A DNA stretch of 60,857 nucleotides from Spirochaetia bacterium (GTDB lineage: Bacteria; Spirochaetota; UBA4802; UBA5550). The DNA lies in contig VFJS01000059.1 in assembly GCA_009885955.1 (NCBI GenBank), forward strand, positions 1 through 60,857, in the 5' to 3' direction. The position numbers and the translations under genes are program-made. Shown here piece after piece: positions 24,313 through 32,916 of this stretch (position 1 is its first letter; the number at the start of each line of letters is the position of its first letter). The notes under the pieces are model-generated. The model had not been told where the DNA came from, made no database searches, and saw only the letters and a list, made by a program, of their open reading frames with translations.

Positions 24313-25297
24313 AAAAAAGAATAAGACTTTCCACAACACCGGACATGAAATTAAAATCCAGGGTCTCCATGACATCAGTGGCCATATGATAATTGGGGTT
24401 CCTGTAAAAGGCCGTATCCGTTACCATGACAGCCTTGAACCCCTCGTCCCAGAAAGAGGAATGATCACTCAGCCTGATATCCGGAAGAAAGCGTCCCTTT
24501 AAAGGTACAACAAGCCTGATAACAGGAAGGCCCCGGTTTTTTTTAAAAGCCCTGTAAAGGGATTCAGTAAAATCTTCGGAATCGCTGTCGCCGACAATTG
24601 CAATGAAGTCCCCTGTTTTCGGATAGTTCATCAGTTTAAGGGGCAGGGGGTAATCCTGGCACCCCTGTTTCATGCAGGTATACCCCACCATTTCCAGGCA
24701 TATCATACCCAGGATATTTTCCCCTGCTGCCCGTGCTTTTTTCGCATGGACCCTGCTCCCCATGTAACCTGAATTATATGCAGGCGGCTCCTCAAGGGCA
24801 AAGGAGACAAATTTAATCCCTATAGTAAAACCTCCCTTCTTCAATTCCTCTGCCAGGATCCTTGCAGTCTCAAGCTGCACCGCCACGGCGCTTGCGTTAT
24901 CATCAGCGCCTACAGTCCCGGTAACGGAATCGTAATGGGCTCCAATCAGATAATAGCCGCTGATATTTTTTTCAAGGTTTAAACCGGCCACAATATTGTT
25001 CACTCTGATTCCCTCAAAATCATATGATTCCCTGACGGTTTTTATCCCGTTTTTTTTATAAATTGATTCTATGTATAGGGCTGTTTTTTCCAGATTTCCG
25101 GGTATGGCAACGCTCCGTTCACCGATTTTTTTTGTCAGAAACTCCACATGTCTTTCGAGATTATTCACTATTTCCATTTTCCCTTTTTCTGACATAACCG
25201 CTCCATCTATTTTTTTATTGCAAAACTGGAAGCAAAATACTGCCGCAGCAAGTATCAGGGCATTGCGCAGATTTACTCTGAGCATGATCATTTTCAT
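24296..25297 (-). CDS. M28-family metallopeptidase, exported
   Basis: The 333-residue protein is an M28 zinc aminopeptidase-like enzyme. Zinc ligands are visible in order: GAHYDSV (His), GADDNASA (Asp), SFALEEPP (Glu base and Glu ligand), CLEMVGY (acidic ligand), and NPNYHMATD (last His). The N-terminus MKMIMLRVNLRNALILAAAV is followed by FCFQFC and looks like a signal peptide or lipoprotein leader. I chose ATG 25297 because GGATAAAGAA precedes it and the leader then fits; a longer frame runs back to 25468 and would overlap the divergent gene's start. It probably trims peptides in the periplasm. Confidence 0.87.
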   Translation of the reverse strand: MKMIMLRVNLRNALILAAAVFCFQFCNKKIDGAVMSEKGKMEIVNNLERHVEFLTKKIGERSVAIPGNLEKTALYIESIYKKNGIKTVRESYDFEGIRVNNIVAGLNLEKNISGYYLIGAHYDSVTGTVGADDNASAVAVQLETARILAEELKKGGFTIGIKFVSFALEEPPAYNSGYMGSRVHAKKARAAGENILGMICLEMVGYTCMKQGCQDYPLPLKLMNYPKTGDFIAIVGDSDSEDFTESLYRAFKKNRGLPVIRLVVPLKGRFLPDIRLSDHSSFWDEGFKAVMVTDTAFYRNPNYHMATDVMETLDFNFMSGVVESLILFFNDLK

Positions 25298-25467
25298 TTC
25301 TTTATCCATGCAGAATAGAATGTATAAATGGCCAGTTCGTTTATTTGCCATAATATCCAATTTTTGATTCTTTTTCAACAAAAATTTTGATTGTGAATCT
25401 CTATTGTTCCTTCCCTGAAAAAATAAATACTTGACCCGAAAAAAATATTGTTTCCAATTACAATTCA

Positions 25468-26694
25468 ATGAACCATAAGAATAAATTAAACTTAATACTC
25501 TGGATCTGTTCTGTTGCTCTAATTATCGCAACAGGTTTATACTTCATGCCCATGGAAAAGGACAGGCCGGGGTTCTGGGAATCGCTTTACAGCATCCTCC
25601 GGCTTTTCGTATTCGAAAGGGACCTGCCCACCTTTCCGGCCGCATGGCCCCTCATTGTCATTTATTTTGCCGCTCCCCTGGTTACCCTGTCAGCCCTGGG
25701 AAAACTTATCTCCTACCTGTTCAGGCTCACGCCTTCACTAAAGACCAGGAGGATGAGCGGGCATGTAATCATATGCGGCCTGGGGAGGCTCGGCAGGCTC
25801 ATCGGGGAAGCTCTGAAAGAGAAGGGGGTTTCTGCTGCTGCGGTTGATACTATGTTCAGTGAGGAGATTGAAGAGTGGTCCCACGAACACGGCATACCCG
25901 TGGTATCGGGAGATTTCCAGAATCACGATGTACTGGCCAGGGCCGGAGCTGGAGGGGCACGGGCCATAATTTTCACTACAGCCGATGACATCCTGAACAT
26001 CGATGCGGCATTTACCGCCTATGGAAAATACCGGACCAGCCAGGGGGAAGTCAGGCTCATCTGGACGCATATCTCCGATGACTCTCTTGCCGACACGCTG
26101 AGATCCGCTGTCCTTACGGAAGGGAGACTGGGGATCCGCTTTTTTGATACCTATCACATTGCAGCCCGGCGTATGGTAAAAAACTGCATCGATGCCGGTA
26201 TGATGAAAAAAATTGATGAAATTGTAATTATCGGATACGGAAAGTTCGGCAGCGAAGTGTTTGAGGCCCTGGGCAGTGAACCGGGTATTTCAGGGAAGGT
26301 AAGGTTCACGATAATCGACCGGCGCGACATATCGCCCCATGGTGTCATTAATGCCAGGCGCCTGGGGCTGTCGCGCCGGGTCACCTGCGAGAAAAAGGAT
26401 ATAGGTGATGTGGGCCTGGGTGACTGCAAAAGGGCCGCTGTATTTCTCTGCACCGACAACGACCTGGGTAACCTGTCCCTGGCGCTTTCCCTGTCAGATT
26501 CAGGCAGGGCAGGGTGCATTTTTGTCCGCATGGGGCGTTGGCCCATGGAGGCCGTATCGGAACACCTTGGTGTTGACAGGGGTATTATCTTTGTAAATAT
26601 CAATGACCTTATAACCAGGGGCCTTGACGGGCTTGACGGAATATTTTCCAGGGCCGGGGAAAAGGATCTGAAGAGGATTAAAAACAGGGGTTGA
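25468..26694 (+). CDS. TrkA-N (RCK-like) double-domain membrane protein
   Basis: The 408-residue protein has two N-terminal membrane segments (about residues 9-28 and 55-85) and then two NAD-binding RCK-N domains. The first begins GHVIICGLGRLGRLIGEAL (near residue 93) and the second IDEIVIIGYGKFGSEVFEAL (near residue 250). The architecture is that of a potassium-channel-like protein, but the segment between the two helices (FVFERDLPTFPAAWP) lacks a TxGYG-like selectivity filter. It may be a pore-less regulator or a distant CASTOR-like ion-transport protein. It is convergent with the 7TM-AraC gene. Confidence 0.82.
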   Translation: MNHKNKLNLILWICSVALIIATGLYFMPMEKDRPGFWESLYSILRLFVFERDLPTFPAAWPLIVIYFAAPLVTLSALGKLISYLFRLTPSLKTRRMSGHVIICGLGRLGRLIGEALKEKGVSAAAVDTMFSEEIEEWSHEHGIPVVSGDFQNHDVLARAGAGGARAIIFTTADDILNIDAAFTAYGKYRTSQGEVRLIWTHISDDSLADTLRSAVLTEGRLGIRFFDTYHIAARRMVKNCIDAGMMKKIDEIVIIGYGKFGSEVFEALGSEPGISGKVRFTIIDRRDISPHGVINARRLGLSRRVTCEKKDIGDVGLGDCKRAAVFLCTDNDLGNLSLALSLSDSGRAGCIFVRMGRWPMEAVSEHLGVDRGIIFVNINDLITRGLDGLDGIFSRAGEKDLKRIKNRG

Positions 26695-26726
26695 TTGCGG
26701 AATCAGCTGTATCTGATACAGATTTC

Positions 26727-28331
26727 CTATTTTTTACGGTGTTTCTCCTGCCAGTCGGTGGGTGTCTCCTTCTTTACATTTTGAAAGGCCCGGTAAAATG
26801 TAGACAGGCTTTCGAATCCTGTTTCATACGCTATGTCAATGACCTTCATGTCCGTTGTAATCAGCTTATCAGCCGCTTCCTCTATCCTGAGTTCATTGAT
26901 GTAATCGCCAATTTTCATTCCTGTATACTGCTTGAAGAGTTTCCCGAAATAGTCATAGTGCATTCCTGAAAATTCCGCAAGACCCTCGCGGGAGATGTCA
27001 TCACGGAAATTTTCCTTGATGTATCCGATGGATTTATCCAGCTTTTCCCGGTTTTCATCGCTTATTGAGAATACACCCCGTCTCCTGTTATTGTATAGTT
27101 CAGCCGTTGCGTACAGCCTCGTAAAACGTTTCCGCATGATGAGTGCAGTGCCGATGATTATGACAATGAAACTGTAGGTTGACAGCCTCGCGGTACCGAT
27201 TATTCCCCTGTCGAAGAGCATATCATTGACGAAAACAATCCAGGCAACAATGAATGCAATGAGGAGATATTTTGCATCATTGACATTTTTATATTCCTTT
27301 ATGGATACGGCAAAGCAGTATCCGAAGGGGATGACCCACGAGGGTTCGACGAAATAAAAAAGAATATCGTTCCACAGGGGGATGCCGGGATTCACAATTA
27401 CTACAGTTGCCACTGTACCGGTAAATATATAATAGATGATATGCAGAGTCCTGTTCCTTCTCCCGTAATAATGGGAAATATACTCCATTGCAAAAAGGGG
27501 AATGAAAAAGAGTGCAAGGTACTCAATCCGTTTCAGGATGAAGAAATTGTCAAAAAGAAGATACTTTACCTGAGTTCTCAGAAAAAGATAGAGTGCTGTG
27601 AAAAAGGTGAAAAGGGAAAAGAAGAGATACTCCTTGTCAATGGATCGGGTAACGAATATGAGTGCAAAGTAGAGGGAAACGATGAGGTACAGGGCAATAA
27701 AAATGATATCCGGCATTTCCTCTGTCAAAAATTTTTTCTGCATAAGGGAATAATTGCCGATCCGGAAGATCCCCTTATGAGGACCGTTCTCATAGGGGAA
27801 GAGCCCCATAACCCGCAGGGCTATGACGTTATCACCGCCCGGGATGATGAGTTTCGTCGGTATTTCATAAATCCTTTTTTTATCATATGCCGATACCCTT
27901 CCGGGAGGAAAACTGCCGGTCCCTGCAACCAGCTTCCCATTGAAATAAAATTCATCAATGTCGGAAATGGTTCCAAGGCTTAATCCTGCCGATTGAACGG
28001 GCAGTTCCCCGGGGAATACAACATGAATCCTGTACCAGCATACCCGGGGATTCTCGGGAAAAAAATCGCGCCAGTTTGAAGGAAGGGAAACGGTTTTCCA
28101 GCCGGAATCGTTATATTTCAATCCGGCGTAATCGGGGCTGTCGCTGTTGGTTATCAGAATAAGTTTCTGATTCGTGAAATCAATTCCCTTGTCATAATCC
28201 TGAAGCAGGATCCCCGGAGCCTGATTGTCTGCATGGGCACCGGATTGCAGAATGAGCAGGAAAGTGAGAGAAACAAATAATAATTTTAGTGGAATAAAAT
28301 TTTTTTGATGCAGATTAATTATTCCCTTCAC
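26727..28331 (-). CDS. 7TM-sensor AraC-family transcriptional regulator
   Basis: The 534-residue protein joins three parts. A signal peptide (residues about 14-35) leads to a jelly-roll extracellular domain (GWKTVSLPSNWRDFF, VCWYRIHVVFP, FYFNGKLVAGTGSFPP). About seven membrane helices follow (residues 205-395), matching a 7TMR-DISM module. The C-terminus is an AraC-type DNA-binding domain with two helix-turn-helices (FSGMHYDYFGKLFKQYTGM and IDIAYETGFESLSTFYRAF). A ligand sensed outside would thus control a membrane-tethered transcription factor. The start is GTG at 28331 with no clear ribosome site. Its targets are unknown. Confidence 0.88.
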   Translation of the reverse strand: MKGIINLHQKNFIPLKLLFVSLTFLLILQSGAHADNQAPGILLQDYDKGIDFTNQKLILITNSDSPDYAGLKYNDSGWKTVSLPSNWRDFFPENPRVCWYRIHVVFPGELPVQSAGLSLGTISDIDEFYFNGKLVAGTGSFPPGRVSAYDKKRIYEIPTKLIIPGGDNVIALRVMGLFPYENGPHKGIFRIGNYSLMQKKFLTEEMPDIIFIALYLIVSLYFALIFVTRSIDKEYLFFSLFTFFTALYLFLRTQVKYLLFDNFFILKRIEYLALFFIPLFAMEYISHYYGRRNRTLHIIYYIFTGTVATVVIVNPGIPLWNDILFYFVEPSWVIPFGYCFAVSIKEYKNVNDAKYLLIAFIVAWIVFVNDMLFDRGIIGTARLSTYSFIVIIIGTALIMRKRFTRLYATAELYNNRRRGVFSISDENREKLDKSIGYIKENFRDDISREGLAEFSGMHYDYFGKLFKQYTGMKIGDYINELRIEEAADKLITTDMKVIDIAYETGFESLSTFYRAFQNVKKETPTDWQEKHRKK

Positions 28332-28551
28332 GATATGTTTTTTTACCGATGCAACTTGTTTCCTCTATGAACTGGATCCTATGACTCATTCCTGCCATGC
28401 CTATGCATCAAGTTTATAATAAGCTATACGAATTCAGAAATTGGTATATCAGTAAAATTAAAAGTCAAGTATTTTTTATCAAGGCAGATATGGTTCAGGA
28501 AAGTGAAAAGTAATTTGTTATTCTGTAATATATTATTAACCTTTAATAAAC

Positions 28552-29724
28552 TTAAAACCAGTAGAATGAAACATATAAATTCCAGAAATCGCTGCTTTTT
28601 ACATTCCTGGCATAATACTGCCTGGAATAATCCAGATTGATGCATAAATTGAAGGATCTATAAATTGAAAAGGCATAACCTGTGCCTGCCAGCACAGCGA
28701 TACCTGAACTCTTTATTTTAGTATTTTCATCAGTTCCTTTTATATCTCTGCTAAAAGTTGAAAACCCCGCACCCTGCCTGAAAAAGAGCCCCTTGGAAAA
28801 GGGGAAATAGGTAATGCAGGATATATAGTTTGTTATAAAAAGATCATCTTCAACAATCCTGGAACCATTATATTTATCAGCAGTACTGTCTATGAAGGAT
28901 ACATCAAATCCAAGATGTATGTTTTGATTAAATATAAATCCGATGCCAAAATTTTGAGTAGTATTTCCATAATATTTTGTTTTGCTGTCATCTCTATCGC
29001 TTTCAAATTTTTTTATGCTGGTTTTTTTGCCATCAGCATATTTGATTGTGCCGTTACCTCCTCCAATTCCGGAACCGATGTACCATGATGATTTATATGG
29101 CCCTTTATTATCATTTATCTTTATAGCGGAGGGATCATTTATTTTATTATCATTCATAACTCCGCTGCTCTCGTCATTCTTTTTTTCCACCGGATTTTGC
29201 GTTTTTTTCATGAATATATTCCCATCAATGGCATCGTCCCTGACAATCTTTTCCAGGTAGATGGATATATGCTGATCTATAATGGAAAGGTCCTTTAATT
29301 TCACAGCATCGCTCCACTCAATCGTACCCTTGACAATATCTGTGATTTTGATTATTATGTAATATATTCCGTTCATTCTGCTCACAGAACCGTGCATAAG
29401 TTTTTCCGAATTCAGCATCCTTCCGAGTTTCATCCTCTCCTCATGGGTGGTTAAACCGTTTTTCTGGAGCTCGTGTTCCTTAATAATGGATTCGAGATGG
29501 GTCCTGTCTATCACGGTAAATACATTGTGCTTAACTATTTTTGCCGATATGAGTTCAGTTATAGTCCTGGCATCGTCTTCTGAGACGCCGATGGGCTGAA
29601 AATCAAATATCAGCAGCCTGGTCTTTGATGAAAATACCCTGGATTGCAGATTGCTCTGAAAGATAATAATGCTGATTATAGTAAAAAGGATGATCATCTT
29701 TTTCCCGATAATCGAAGTTTTCAT
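28552..29724 (-). CDS. CsgG-like N-domain with beta-barrel-like C-terminus
   Basis: The 390-residue protein has a signal peptide (residues about 8-28), then a CsgG/FlgO-like domain (RLLIFDFQPIGVSEDDARTI, TVIDRTHLESIIKEHELQK, EKLMHGSVSRMNGIYYIII) that in relatives senses or assembles envelope structures. After a polar linker (about residues 165-205), the last 180 residues show a beta-hairpin pattern (SSWYIGSGIGGGNG, GAGFSTFS, GTGYAFSIYRS) and end in FYWF, as outer-membrane barrels do. The combination suggests an outer-membrane protein with a periplasmic N-domain. The start has GGAGACATGAA before the ATG. Confidence 0.75.
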   Translation of the reverse strand: MKTSIIGKKMIILFTIISIIIFQSNLQSRVFSSKTRLLIFDFQPIGVSEDDARTITELISAKIVKHNVFTVIDRTHLESIIKEHELQKNGLTTHEERMKLGRMLNSEKLMHGSVSRMNGIYYIIIKITDIVKGTIEWSDAVKLKDLSIIDQHISIYLEKIVRDDAIDGNIFMKKTQNPVEKKNDESSGVMNDNKINDPSAIKINDNKGPYKSSWYIGSGIGGGNGTIKYADGKKTSIKKFESDRDDSKTKYYGNTTQNFGIGFIFNQNIHLGFDVSFIDSTADKYNGSRIVEDDLFITNYISCITYFPFSKGLFFRQGAGFSTFSRDIKGTDENTKIKSSGIAVLAGTGYAFSIYRSFNLCINLDYSRQYYARNVKSSDFWNLYVSFYWF

Positions 29725-30179
29725 TTCATGTCTCCATTAATGTTTTATTAAATATCTTATAATGGATAAACTATAAAAAAAAGTGATGTTCATCCTCCTG
29801 AAGGGAGTGATATGCTGAAAATGGGATTCCTGATTCAAGAGATGTCTTGAAACGGGAAGGCGGAGATGGAATGTGTTGATAAATTCAGGATATCTTTTAT
29901 ATCTGCAGGTTGATAGATACAATTTTGATAATAATATCTGGCATCGGGAATTATAGAGCCAAAATTTGAATATAAATATTGATAATATTAAATGCAATTA
30001 TTGTGGATTTTTCTTAAATAAATGATTAATATTAATCATGGAGATAGAAAATCAAATCTACAAATAGTTATATTTGAGTTATTTAAATTATAAATAGTGG
30101 ATTCTATTCAGTAAAAGGTAATTGAATGGATGAAAATTACCTTAATTCTTATTAACATGTATTTTAAAGCGGGGTTGTT
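29725..30179. other. Intergenic region with palindromes, no gene seen
   Basis: I see no supported gene here. TTCAAGA-GATG-TCTTGAA (29834-29851) is an inverted repeat within GC-richer DNA. ATGATTAATATTAATCAT (30022-30039) is a perfect 18-bp palindrome about 140 bases upstream of the DUF4404 gene. The region is the divergent promoter space of the CsgG-like and DUF4404 genes. Confidence 0.5.
30022..30039. promoter_or_regulatory. Perfect 18-bp palindrome, possible operator
   Basis: ATGATTAATATTAATCAT is exactly self-complementary with no spacer. It lies between two divergent genes and could bind a dimeric regulator. In AT-rich DNA a chance origin is possible. Confidence 0.35.
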
Positions 30180-30512
30180 ATGATAACTGATACAATACAA
30201 AAAATCGAAGAGAACATTAAAAAAACCAGAAATATCGATCCGAAGAAAAAAACGGAACTCCTGGGGCTTATTTCAAATCTGAAAAAGGAAGTGGTGGATC
30301 TATCGGCTGTCGACATGGATAATGCAGAGTCCATAGTCAATTTTGCAAAAGTTTCGACCCACGAGACGGTGAGGGAAAATCCCGATGACAAGCTGAAATC
30401 CCTGTCGCTGGAGGGACTGAATTTATCGGTCAAGAAATTTGAAGTCTCCCATCCGGCGCTTGTTGCTGCGGTAAACTCGGTTTGTAACTTTCTTGCCAAC
30501 ATTGGAATTTGA
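30180..30512 (+). CDS. DUF4404 family protein
   Basis: The 110-residue protein matches DUF4404: an N-terminal helical half (IQKIEENIKKTRNIDPKKKT, ELLGLISNLKKEVVDL), then the family's C-terminal block SVKKFEVSHPALVAAVNSVC, NFLANIGI. The family is small, cytoplasmic, helical and of unknown role; members often lie near redox or stress genes. Here it stands alone. GCGGGGTTGTT precedes the ATG, and the same 12-base initiation string is used at 18917. Confidence 0.8.
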   Translation: MITDTIQKIEENIKKTRNIDPKKKTELLGLISNLKKEVVDLSAVDMDNAESIVNFAKVSTHETVRENPDDKLKSLSLEGLNLSVKKFEVSHPALVAAVNSVCNFLANIGI

Positions 30513-30735
30513 GGGAATCGTATATTGCAGCTATACGAGACTCCCATAAATCAGCCATCAACACAAATATTCCTTTTATGGGGTATATATATTACACATG
30601 AAAGTTTCCAATTCAATATGAATGAATATATAGCCTCATATCTGATTGGAACGTATTACTAAAAATTTTGCCTTTATCGAAAAGCGTGAATCTGTAATAT
30701 GCTCATCCTTCACGTACAGATAAAAAAACCTGCTG

Positions 30736-31401
30736 TTAGAGCCTCTGGCCTAAAACACCGGAATCCGGAAGAGATTCATCAAGCTTTTTAAAATATTCCT
30801 TTAACATTTCATTCCCGGCCTTTGTCATTTGCGTGTCTTCAAACCCCCCCTGGCTGTTAATATATATCAGAACCGGTATGGCGCCGATTATAGTAAAGGA
30901 CAGGCATGAAACTAAACAATTGCCTGGAAGTTTCCCATACTTTTTGCTGCCGGCATAGTCCCATTTCCAGGCTATGTTGGGGCTGTTTTTCCGGCTGATG
31001 GAATGAGTAATATTGGCCTTAATTTCGCCGCTTGCGCTTGAGAAGACGGACGTCATCCAGTATATCCCGAAATCTGCGAAATCTATTGTTAACACTGCAA
31101 TTGCTGTGTCAGCAGAATTGACAATTGTGTACCCCTTATTTTTGACGATTTTTTCAATTGCCGGAATCATGAGGGTGTCTAGTTTTCCAGGTTCATTTTT
31201 GACTCCGGATTTTTTTCCCTGAGGCGTATACGTTGCAATGGAAGTTTCACCGGGAATATTCTTATATTCAATTTTTAGTGTGATTCCCTGGCGCGGGGTT
31301 TTTTCCTGGATTTCAGGAACAGTAATCCGTGTGGACATGCAGGTTGATAGAGAGAGAATGAAAACAAAACCGATTAACATTGTTGTGTTTAAGTATTTCA
31401 T
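30736..31401 (-). CDS. Hypothetical lipoprotein
   Basis: The 221-residue protein starts with MKYLNTTMLIGFVFILSLST followed by Cys21, a good lipobox (LSTC). The mature part has the form of a periplasmic or outer-membrane-facing lipoprotein: beta strands (ITLKIEYKNIPGETSIATY), AVLTIDFADFGIYW, and a hydrophobic hairpin near residues 160-185 (CLVSCLSFTIIGAIPVLIYI) that may cross or lie in a membrane. I do not recognise the family. AAAAAAGGAGTAAGTC precedes the ATG, a strong ribosome site. Confidence 0.72.
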   Translation of the reverse strand: MKYLNTTMLIGFVFILSLSTCMSTRITVPEIQEKTPRQGITLKIEYKNIPGETSIATYTPQGKKSGVKNEPGKLDTLMIPAIEKIVKNKGYTIVNSADTAIAVLTIDFADFGIYWMTSVFSSASGEIKANITHSISRKNSPNIAWKWDYAGSKKYGKLPGNCLVSCLSFTIIGAIPVLIYINSQGGFEDTQMTKAGNEMLKEYFKKLDESLPDSGVLGQRL

Positions 31402-32019
31402 GACTTACTCCTTTTTTGTTTTACTGTGGTTCAGGCAAATATATGAGAAAATCTGGTTCAGGAAATAATGATTAATTCAGAAACAGATTTATACACTGTT
31501 TGATGCCGCAGGATCGGCCATATCGGAATTATTTTACCTTGCAACAGATAACTTTCATGAATTAAATATTGAAGTTTATCTATTAATGATAATACAATTA
31601 TTTCTCATTTTCATGACAGGTAAATTACTATGTTTTAACAGTATTATTATGGTTTGTTATTCTGCAGATTTTTATTTCTATAAAAGGATCTATTTCCATA
31701 CATATTTAATGGATTTAGCAGAGTTTGTGCCCATGATCTCTTCATAGAGTATTTTATTACTCTGAGCAATGCGCTCAGCGAAAGCTGGAAAAGACTCATA
31801 CTAGTATCAAAGGTTATTTCATTCCTTAAAAAAAGAGAACTGAAATTTAATACCTTCATGATTGAAATAATCGGATTTATTAATGATCAAAAAAATGTTG
31901 ACATTACATAATGAAAGTTTTTTTGCTATAAAAGCATTGATAAAAATTATATTAGATTTCTAAGTCAAAATATTTTCGTTTTTACAGCAGATAATAATTA
32001 TTAAGTATGGAGAATAGCA
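31402..32019. other. Intergenic region of about 620 bases
   Basis: No gene is supported. CTGAGC (31762-31767) and GCTCAG (31773-31778) form a short hairpin. A 75-codon stop-to-stop frame on the plus strand (31684-31911) has no usable start codon and may be decayed coding DNA. The right end carries the GGAGAATAGCA ribosome site of the next gene. Confidence 0.45.
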
Positions 32020-32901
32020 ATGGCAGACCTTGATGACGTTCAAGAAGCGAAAAATTATCACACTGATATACCCCAGAAATCCGAGGCCTTCTTTCTCAAG
32101 GGTTCCAATTCTCTTGATTGGGGCATGAAAAACAGGCTTGCGCGGATATTCAACCCGGAATCAGGCCGGACCGTGATGCTGGCCATTGATCATGGCTATT
32201 TTCAGGGCCCCACTACGGGATTGGAGAGAGTTGATATCTCAATCCTTCCTCTTGTGCCCTATGCAGACACGCTCATGCTTACACGCGGAATACTCCGGAC
32301 CGTCATTCCGCCGTCAACCTCAAAATCAATTGTACTCCGGGTGTCCGGCGGAACCAGCATTCTCAAGGAATTGTCCAACGAGGATATAGCAGTGGATATA
32401 GAAGATTCCGCGCGCCTGAATGTCTGCGCTATGGCAGTCCAGGTTTTTATTGGCGGAGAACATGAGCGCCAATCCATTACCAATATGACGAAAATGGTTG
32501 ATATGGGGACCAGATACGGCATCCCCACACTTGCCGTCACAGCTGTAGGGAAAGACATGGCGCGCGATGCGCGCTATTTCAGGCTGGCAACAAGGATCTG
32601 CGCTGAACTTGGCGCTCATTATGTGAAAACGTATTATGTTGATAAGGGTTTTGATACTGTGTGCGCTTCGTGCCCAGTGCCAATTGTTATGGCCGGTGGA
32701 AAAAAGCTACCTGAACTCGATGCCCTGACCATGGCGTACAATGCAGTGCAGGGAGGCGCTGCCGGGGTTGACATGGGCAGGAATATTTTCCAGTCTGAGG
32801 CGCCGGTTGCCATGATCAAAGCAGTCCGTGCCGTGGTACACAACAACGAGACACCGTCAAAGGCTTTTGATTTGTATAACACGCTCAAGAATCAGAAATA
32901 A
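32020..32901 (+). CDS. lsrF: LsrF-type class I aldolase/thiolase
   Basis: The 293-residue protein closely resembles LsrF, 3-hydroxy-5-phosphonooxypentane-2,4-dione thiolase of AI-2 catabolism, over its whole length, including the N-terminal [11 protein letters not shown]. Core matches are [73 protein letters not shown] (the Lys is the likely Schiff-base residue), GGKKLPE and [10 protein letters not shown]. The other lsr genes (transporter, lsrK, lsrR, lsrG) are absent. A zinc alcohol dehydrogenase gene follows after 15 bases. By eye the pair is GC-richer than its AT-rich flanks. A role in another phospho-ketose pathway is equally possible. Confidence 0.88.
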   Translation: MADLDDVQEAKNYHTDIPQKSEAFFLKGSNSLDWGMKNRLARIFNPESGRTVMLAIDHGYFQGPTTGLERVDISILPLVPYADTLMLTRGILRTVIPPSTSKSIVLRVSGGTSILKELSNEDIAVDIEDSARLNVCAMAVQVFIGGEHERQSITNMTKMVDMGTRYGIPTLAVTAVGKDMARDARYFRLATRICAELGAHYVKTYYVDKGFDTVCASCPVPIVMAGGKKLPELDALTMAYNAVQGGAAGVDMGRNIFQSEAPVAMIKAVRAVVHNNETPSKAFDLYNTLKNQK

Positions 32902-32916
32902 CCCGGGGACTGGGCA

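Noticed and set aside
29737-29997. 86-codon minus-strand frame upstream of the CsgG-like gene
   Set aside because: The translation is random-looking, rich in Leu, Ile, Phe, Arg and His, and it overlaps palindromic intergenic DNA.
31647-31859. 70-codon minus-strand frame
   Set aside because: No ribosome site and no family-like text; probably chance in AT-rich DNA.
31684-31911. 75-codon stop-to-stop frame in the 620-base gap
   Set aside because: It has no ATG, GTG or TTG near its start with a ribosome site. It might be decayed coding DNA, but it cannot be supported.
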